A stretch of DNA of 64,000 nt, taken from assembly GCA_964513155.1 (NCBI GenBank), contig CAZEMA010000002.1, forward strand, positions 1-64,000, written 5' to 3'. Of the stretch, positions 60,818 to 64,000 are shown in pieces. Source of the DNA: DATEAV01 sp964513155. Lineage in GTDB: Bacteria > Chloroflexota > Anaerolineae > Anaerolineales > E44-bin32. The notes under the pieces were generated by a model that had not been told where the DNA came from, did not search any database, and worked only from the letters and a program-made list of their open reading frames with translations. The position numbers were made by a program, and so were the translations under genes. Positions within the stretch are counted from its first letter, which is position 1; each line of letters opens with the position of its first letter.

Positions 60818-61161
60818 CCCTGGACCTGAACGAGGGGCACATCCTTGGGGATGGTCTCGTGTGGCTCTGCACTGCCAAGGAGAAGGGCTGAGAAGCTATC
60901 AGGCAGCCGGGATCGCGTAGGTTCCGGATGCGGTTGTGTTCGGGGTCTCCAATCCCAAGGTCACCCGGCACGTCAGGCTCGGATCAGGCGTGGTGGACAA
61001 TCGGACTCCGCATGACGGTCTGTCGATGACCATGCTCCTTGCTTTTGATGGCCCGAGCTCCGACCGCGGCCCTGAAAGCGCCAACGGTCTCAGCGATGGG
61101 AAGAGGCTCGTAGACTTGCGACAAGAACAGCCAGCTTCGCCAGGGTAACGGGAGGTGTACT
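60818..61161. other. Non-coding interval before the dihydropyrimidine-dehydrogenase-like gene
   Basis: 344 bases with no gene I can support. Short frames (30 and about 70 codons) have no ribosome-binding site or recognisable motif. A good GGGAGGTG at 61150-61157 belongs to the next gene. I found no clear promoter. Confidence 0.5.
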
Positions 61162-63666
61162 GTGAAGAAGGACCAATACGGTGACCCTTTCTTGATGACC
61201 AGCCGTCAGTTCCAGGCAGAGCTTCTCCGTTGTGAGTACTGCGAGGAGAAGCCGTGCACGGCGGCCTGCCCCTGCAACTGTTCTCCCTTCGACTTCATCA
61301 TGGCAGCTCGTGGTGGGAATCCTTCAGACATCAGACGCGCCGCTGGCGAGGTCATGCGCAACAACCCCCTCGGGGGCGTATGCGGCGTGGTCTGTCCTGA
61401 CACCCATTGCATGGCCGCCTGCTCGCACAAGCTCTTCGATGGGGCCATCGATATCCCCCGGGTACAGGCGACGGTCGTCGAGATGGCCAAACGTCTCGGG
61501 GGAATCCCGCGGTTCTCGGTGGCGGATCCCAACGGGATGAAAGTGGCGGTCGTTGGCGGCGGCCCGGCCGGGCTTGGGGCTGCAGCCGCCCTGGCGCAGA
61601 TGGGGTACGCCGTTGACATCTTTGAGGAACGTGATCGACTGGGCGGGACGATGGCTCTCATACCGGACCACCGCCTCGACAAGACGGTGATGGAGACGGA
61701 CATTGATTTCATCCTGTCGCTGGGCGAGATCTCGACAAAGTTGGGATCGAAGGTCGAGGATCCCAAGGGGCTACTCGGACAGGGCTACGACGCGGTCTGC
61801 GTCGCCGCAGGCCTGTGGGAGCCGATCCGCCTAGGCATCGAGAACGAAGACCTGGCCGTCTCGATGACTGATCTGCTCTCTCGGCCGCAGGCATACACCT
61901 TCAATGGGCGGGTGGCGGTTGTGGGCGGAGGCGCGACGGCCGTCGTCTGCGCCGTCACCGCGAAAGCCCGTGGCGCAGCGCACGTCGAACTCTTCATGCT
62001 CGAGAAGCTCTCCGAGATGCCGCTCACAGCCAAGGAACGGCAGGAACTGCTCGACGATGACATCGAAGTCAACGGCCGAATCCGTGTGCAGCGGATCAGG
62101 AAGGGAAAGAAAGGTGTTGCTGGCATCGAGACCATCAAGGTCCAGTTGCCGGAGGGCAAACTCTTCCATCCTGCCAACGTGCGGGACGTAAAGGGGACGG
62201 AGGGCGTCCGAAGCGGCATCCAGGCCGTCATTGTCTCCATTGGAATGCGCTCCACGCTTAAGCTCAATCAGGCCAAGGGTCTCTTCTACGCTGGTGACAT
62301 GGCCACGGGCCCGAAGACCGTGGTCGAGGCGGCCGCCTCCGGCAAGAATGCGGCGATCGAGATCGACGCCTACCTGAAACGACAGATGAAACCCATCATC
62401 GAAAAGGCCACGAAGTCCTATTACGCCTTGCCGGGTTTCGACCCCGTACCCGTCTCCCTGGTGGCCGATTTCTTCGGCCGGCCGATCCGCTCGCCCTACC
62501 TGCTTTCGGCCTCTCCGGTCACGGACGGCCTGGCGCAGATGACGAAGGCCTACGAGGCTGGCTGGGCTGGCGGCGTGATGAAGACCGCTTTCGACAACGT
62601 CCCCATCCACATTCCTTCCGAGTACATGTTCACCTTCGGCCCTTCCACGTACGGAAACTGTGACAACGTCTCGGGGCACCCGCTCGATCGTGTCTGCCGC
62701 GAGGTCGAGCAACTGGTAAGGCAATGGCCGGACCGGCTCACAATGGCCTCGACGGGAGGGCCAGTGACCGGTCACGACGAATCCGACGCTGCCGGCTGGC
62801 AGTCAAACACCAAGAAGCTCGAAGCCGCCGGCGCCATGGGCATCGAGTACTCTCTGTCTTGCCCGCAGGGCGGCGACGGGACCGAGGGTGACATCGTCTC
62901 TCAGAATGCGGAACTGACGGCCAGGATCATTGACTGGATCCTGGCGGTTGGATCCCCGGACATTCCCAAGCTTTTCAAGCTGACCGCCGCGGTGACATCC
63001 ATTGTCCCGATCATCCGCGCCATCCGTGAAGTCCTCGCGCGCTATCCCGGCAAGAAGGCCGGGATCACCCTGGCCAACACATTCCCCACCCTCGCCTTTC
63101 GATGGGATGGGGACAATCGTCGATGGGAGGAGGGGGTCGTTGTCGGGATGAGCGGTGAGGGCGTCTCGCCCATCTCCTACCTGACTCTGGCCAAGGCGGT
63201 GCCAGAGGGCGTGGTCATCTCAGGCAACGGCGGGCCCATGGACTACAAGGCGGCCATGAACTTCCTCGCCCTGGGCGTGAAGACCGTTCAATTCTGCACG
63301 ATCGTCATGAAGCATGGTTATGGGATCATCAAGGAGCTGGAATCGGGCACGGCGTACCTGATGCAAGAGCGCGGAATCAAGTCCATCCACGATCTGATCG
63401 GGATCGCCCAACCCAATCCCATCACGGACTTCATGGCTTTGACGCCGGTCAAGAAGCTCTCCGACTTCGACCGGGACCTGTGTGTCTGTTGCGGCAACTG
63501 CGCTCGCTGCCCGTACCTGGCGATCGAACTCGACGACAAGCATCTTCCCAAGTCGGATCCCGCAAAGTGCGTCGGGTGCTCGATCTGCGCCAAGAAGTGC
63601 TTTGTCGGCGCCATCGCCATGCGGGCGCGAACGCCTGAAGAGATCGCCAGCCTAAAGGAGCAGTGA
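61162..63666 (+). CDS. Fused dihydropyrimidine-dehydrogenase-like flavoprotein (PreT-PreA fusion)
   Basis: 834 residues from GTG 61162. The N-terminal Fe-S domain (CEYCEEKPCTAACPCNCSPF and GVCGVVCPDTHCMAACSH) and a GltD/PreT-type FAD/NAD(P)H domain (VAVVGGGPAGLGAAAALAQM, VAVVGGGATAVVCAV) come first. An FMN TIM barrel follows (YSLSCPQGGDGTEGDIVSQN, VVISGNGGPMDYKAAMNFLA). A C-terminal 2[4Fe-4S] ferredoxin (CVCCGNCARCPYLAIE and CVGCSICAKKCFVGAI) ends the protein. The order matches mammalian DPD, not E. coli YgfK. The active loop lacks the Cys of mammalian DPD. It probably reduces a pyrimidine, or another ring such as a purine intermediate. Confidence 0.87.
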   Translation: MKKDQYGDPFLMTSRQFQAELLRCEYCEEKPCTAACPCNCSPFDFIMAARGGNPSDIRRAAGEVMRNNPLGGVCGVVCPDTHCMAACSHKLFDGAIDIPRVQATVVEMAKRLGGIPRFSVADPNGMKVAVVGGGPAGLGAAAALAQMGYAVDIFEERDRLGGTMALIPDHRLDKTVMETDIDFILSLGEISTKLGSKVEDPKGLLGQGYDAVCVAAGLWEPIRLGIENEDLAVSMTDLLSRPQAYTFNGRVAVVGGGATAVVCAVTAKARGAAHVELFMLEKLSEMPLTAKERQELLDDDIEVNGRIRVQRIRKGKKGVAGIETIKVQLPEGKLFHPANVRDVKGTEGVRSGIQAVIVSIGMRSTLKLNQAKGLFYAGDMATGPKTVVEAAASGKNAAIEIDAYLKRQMKPIIEKATKSYYALPGFDPVPVSLVADFFGRPIRSPYLLSASPVTDGLAQMTKAYEAGWAGGVMKTAFDNVPIHIPSEYMFTFGPSTYGNCDNVSGHPLDRVCREVEQLVRQWPDRLTMASTGGPVTGHDESDAAGWQSNTKKLEAAGAMGIEYSLSCPQGGDGTEGDIVSQNAELTARIIDWILAVGSPDIPKLFKLTAAVTSIVPIIRAIREVLARYPGKKAGITLANTFPTLAFRWDGDNRRWEEGVVVGMSGEGVSPISYLTLAKAVPEGVVISGNGGPMDYKAAMNFLALGVKTVQFCTIVMKHGYGIIKELESGTAYLMQERGIKSIHDLIGIAQPNPITDFMALTPVKKLSDFDRDLCVCCGNCARCPYLAIELDDKHLPKSDPAKCVGCSICAKKCFVGAIAMRARTPEEIASLKEQ

Positions 63667-63843
63667 CGGCGTTTGCAGGAACACCGGTGACGAGAACCTG
63701 GCCTGCGGGAAAGGGAACGAATCGCACGGTCTGTGTGCCATACCTCTCGGGCTCATCGGGGTCGGAGGGAGGATGGATGGGCAAAACGTGATCCACTGGT
63801 CCTGTCCAGAGTCTCCTAATCCTCTGTTCGGAAAGGACTAGCC

Positions 63844-64000
63844 ATGGCCATTCGATTCGAGAACGGCATTGTCGTCACGTTGGGCAAGAAGAACCGGGTC
63901 CTGTGGAATGAAACGGTCGTCAGCGAGGGGGATCGCATCGCGGCCATCGGTCCGGCCGCCCCGATGGCAAAACGTTTTCCCGAGGCGGAGGTGGTCGACT
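63844..64000 (+). CDS. SsnA-like amidohydrolase, N-terminal part (cut by window end)
   Basis: The first 52 codons read MAIRFENGIVVTLGKKNRVL then WNETVVSEGDRIAAIGPAAP, the start of a two-domain amidohydrolase of the SsnA / chlorohydrolase type. AAAGGA lies 8 bases before the ATG. In E. coli ssnA follows ygfK in the purine locus; here the gene follows the DPD-like gene. The metal-binding HxH lies beyond the window, so identity rests on the N-terminal beta-domain and context. The 177 bases before it are non-coding. Confidence 0.6.
   Translation, partial: MAIRFENGIVVTLGKKNRVLWNETVVSEGDRIAAIGPAAPMAKRFPEAEVVD

Noticed and set aside
60799..60891. 30-codon frame overlapping the cofC end
   Set aside because: No ribosome-binding site, no recognisable motif, and it overlaps the end of cofC.

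Overview
The window is GC-rich bacterial DNA of about 64 kb, interrupted by four runs of exactly 100 N, so it is a scaffold, probably from a metagenome-assembled genome. Gene content suggests an anaerobic or microaerophilic member of the Chloroflexota (Anaerolineae-like): coenzyme F420 genes, TgpA-type transglutaminase, kinase/beta-propeller receptor, purine catabolism and many short palindromic intergenic repeats. This placement is inference, made without any database search.

Region 1-29.8 kb is mostly housekeeping. It holds two M42 aminopeptidases, a TgpA-like transglutaminase, a GAF-PAS adenylate cyclase, Tat translocase genes, nusB and an Asp23 protein. An origin-type block follows on the minus strand: rpmH (cut by a gap), rnpA, yidD, a PQQ-propeller lipoprotein, yidC, jag, a PfkB kinase, parA, parB and a ketopantoate reductase. 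Next come an orphan ParA with an altered Walker A motif, murA (with Asp in place of the fosfomycin-target Cys), a SAM hydroxide adenosyltransferase, a membrane protein, gyrB, a MarR/ABC-2 exporter operon, an M14 peptidase and a Ser/Thr kinase with a propeller domain. No dnaA, dnaN, rRNA or tRNA was seen.

Region 30-64 kb is a plus-strand catabolic island for purines and pyrimidines. After folD come a promoter with a GntR-type operator, two divergent adenine-deaminase paralogues, a HutC-type GntR regulator, a PyrB-like carbamoyltransferase lacking the aspartate-site residues, a YgeW-like carbamoyltransferase and carbamate kinase. A BMP-type nucleoside ABC importer follows, then two fold-type II PLP enzymes, a dihydropyrimidinase, a class III aminotransferase, a YgfM/XdhD-like xanthine dehydrogenase pair, a fused dihydropyrimidine-dehydrogenase-like flavoprotein, and the start of an SsnA-like amidohydrolase at the window edge. 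A nearly complete F420 set (cofC, cofD, cofE, an FbiB-type nitroreductase, F420:NADP reductase and a PPOX protein) lies inside the island. The likely logic is import and deamination of purines or nucleosides, dehydrogenation or reduction of the rings, hydrolytic opening to ureido compounds, transfer of the carbamoyl group to phosphate, and ATP formation by carbamate kinase. This resembles the E. coli yge/ygf locus, with F420 as a possible added redox carrier.

The window also carries several non-coding repeat families. One is a ~125-bp palindromic element bounded by CTAG whose terminal TAG is the stop codon of the upstream gene. Another is a pair of 7-bp tandem arrays that reverse polarity and bracket one unknown gene. 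A third is a GTAGGGGC-type palindrome, one copy of which sits in frame inside a gene.
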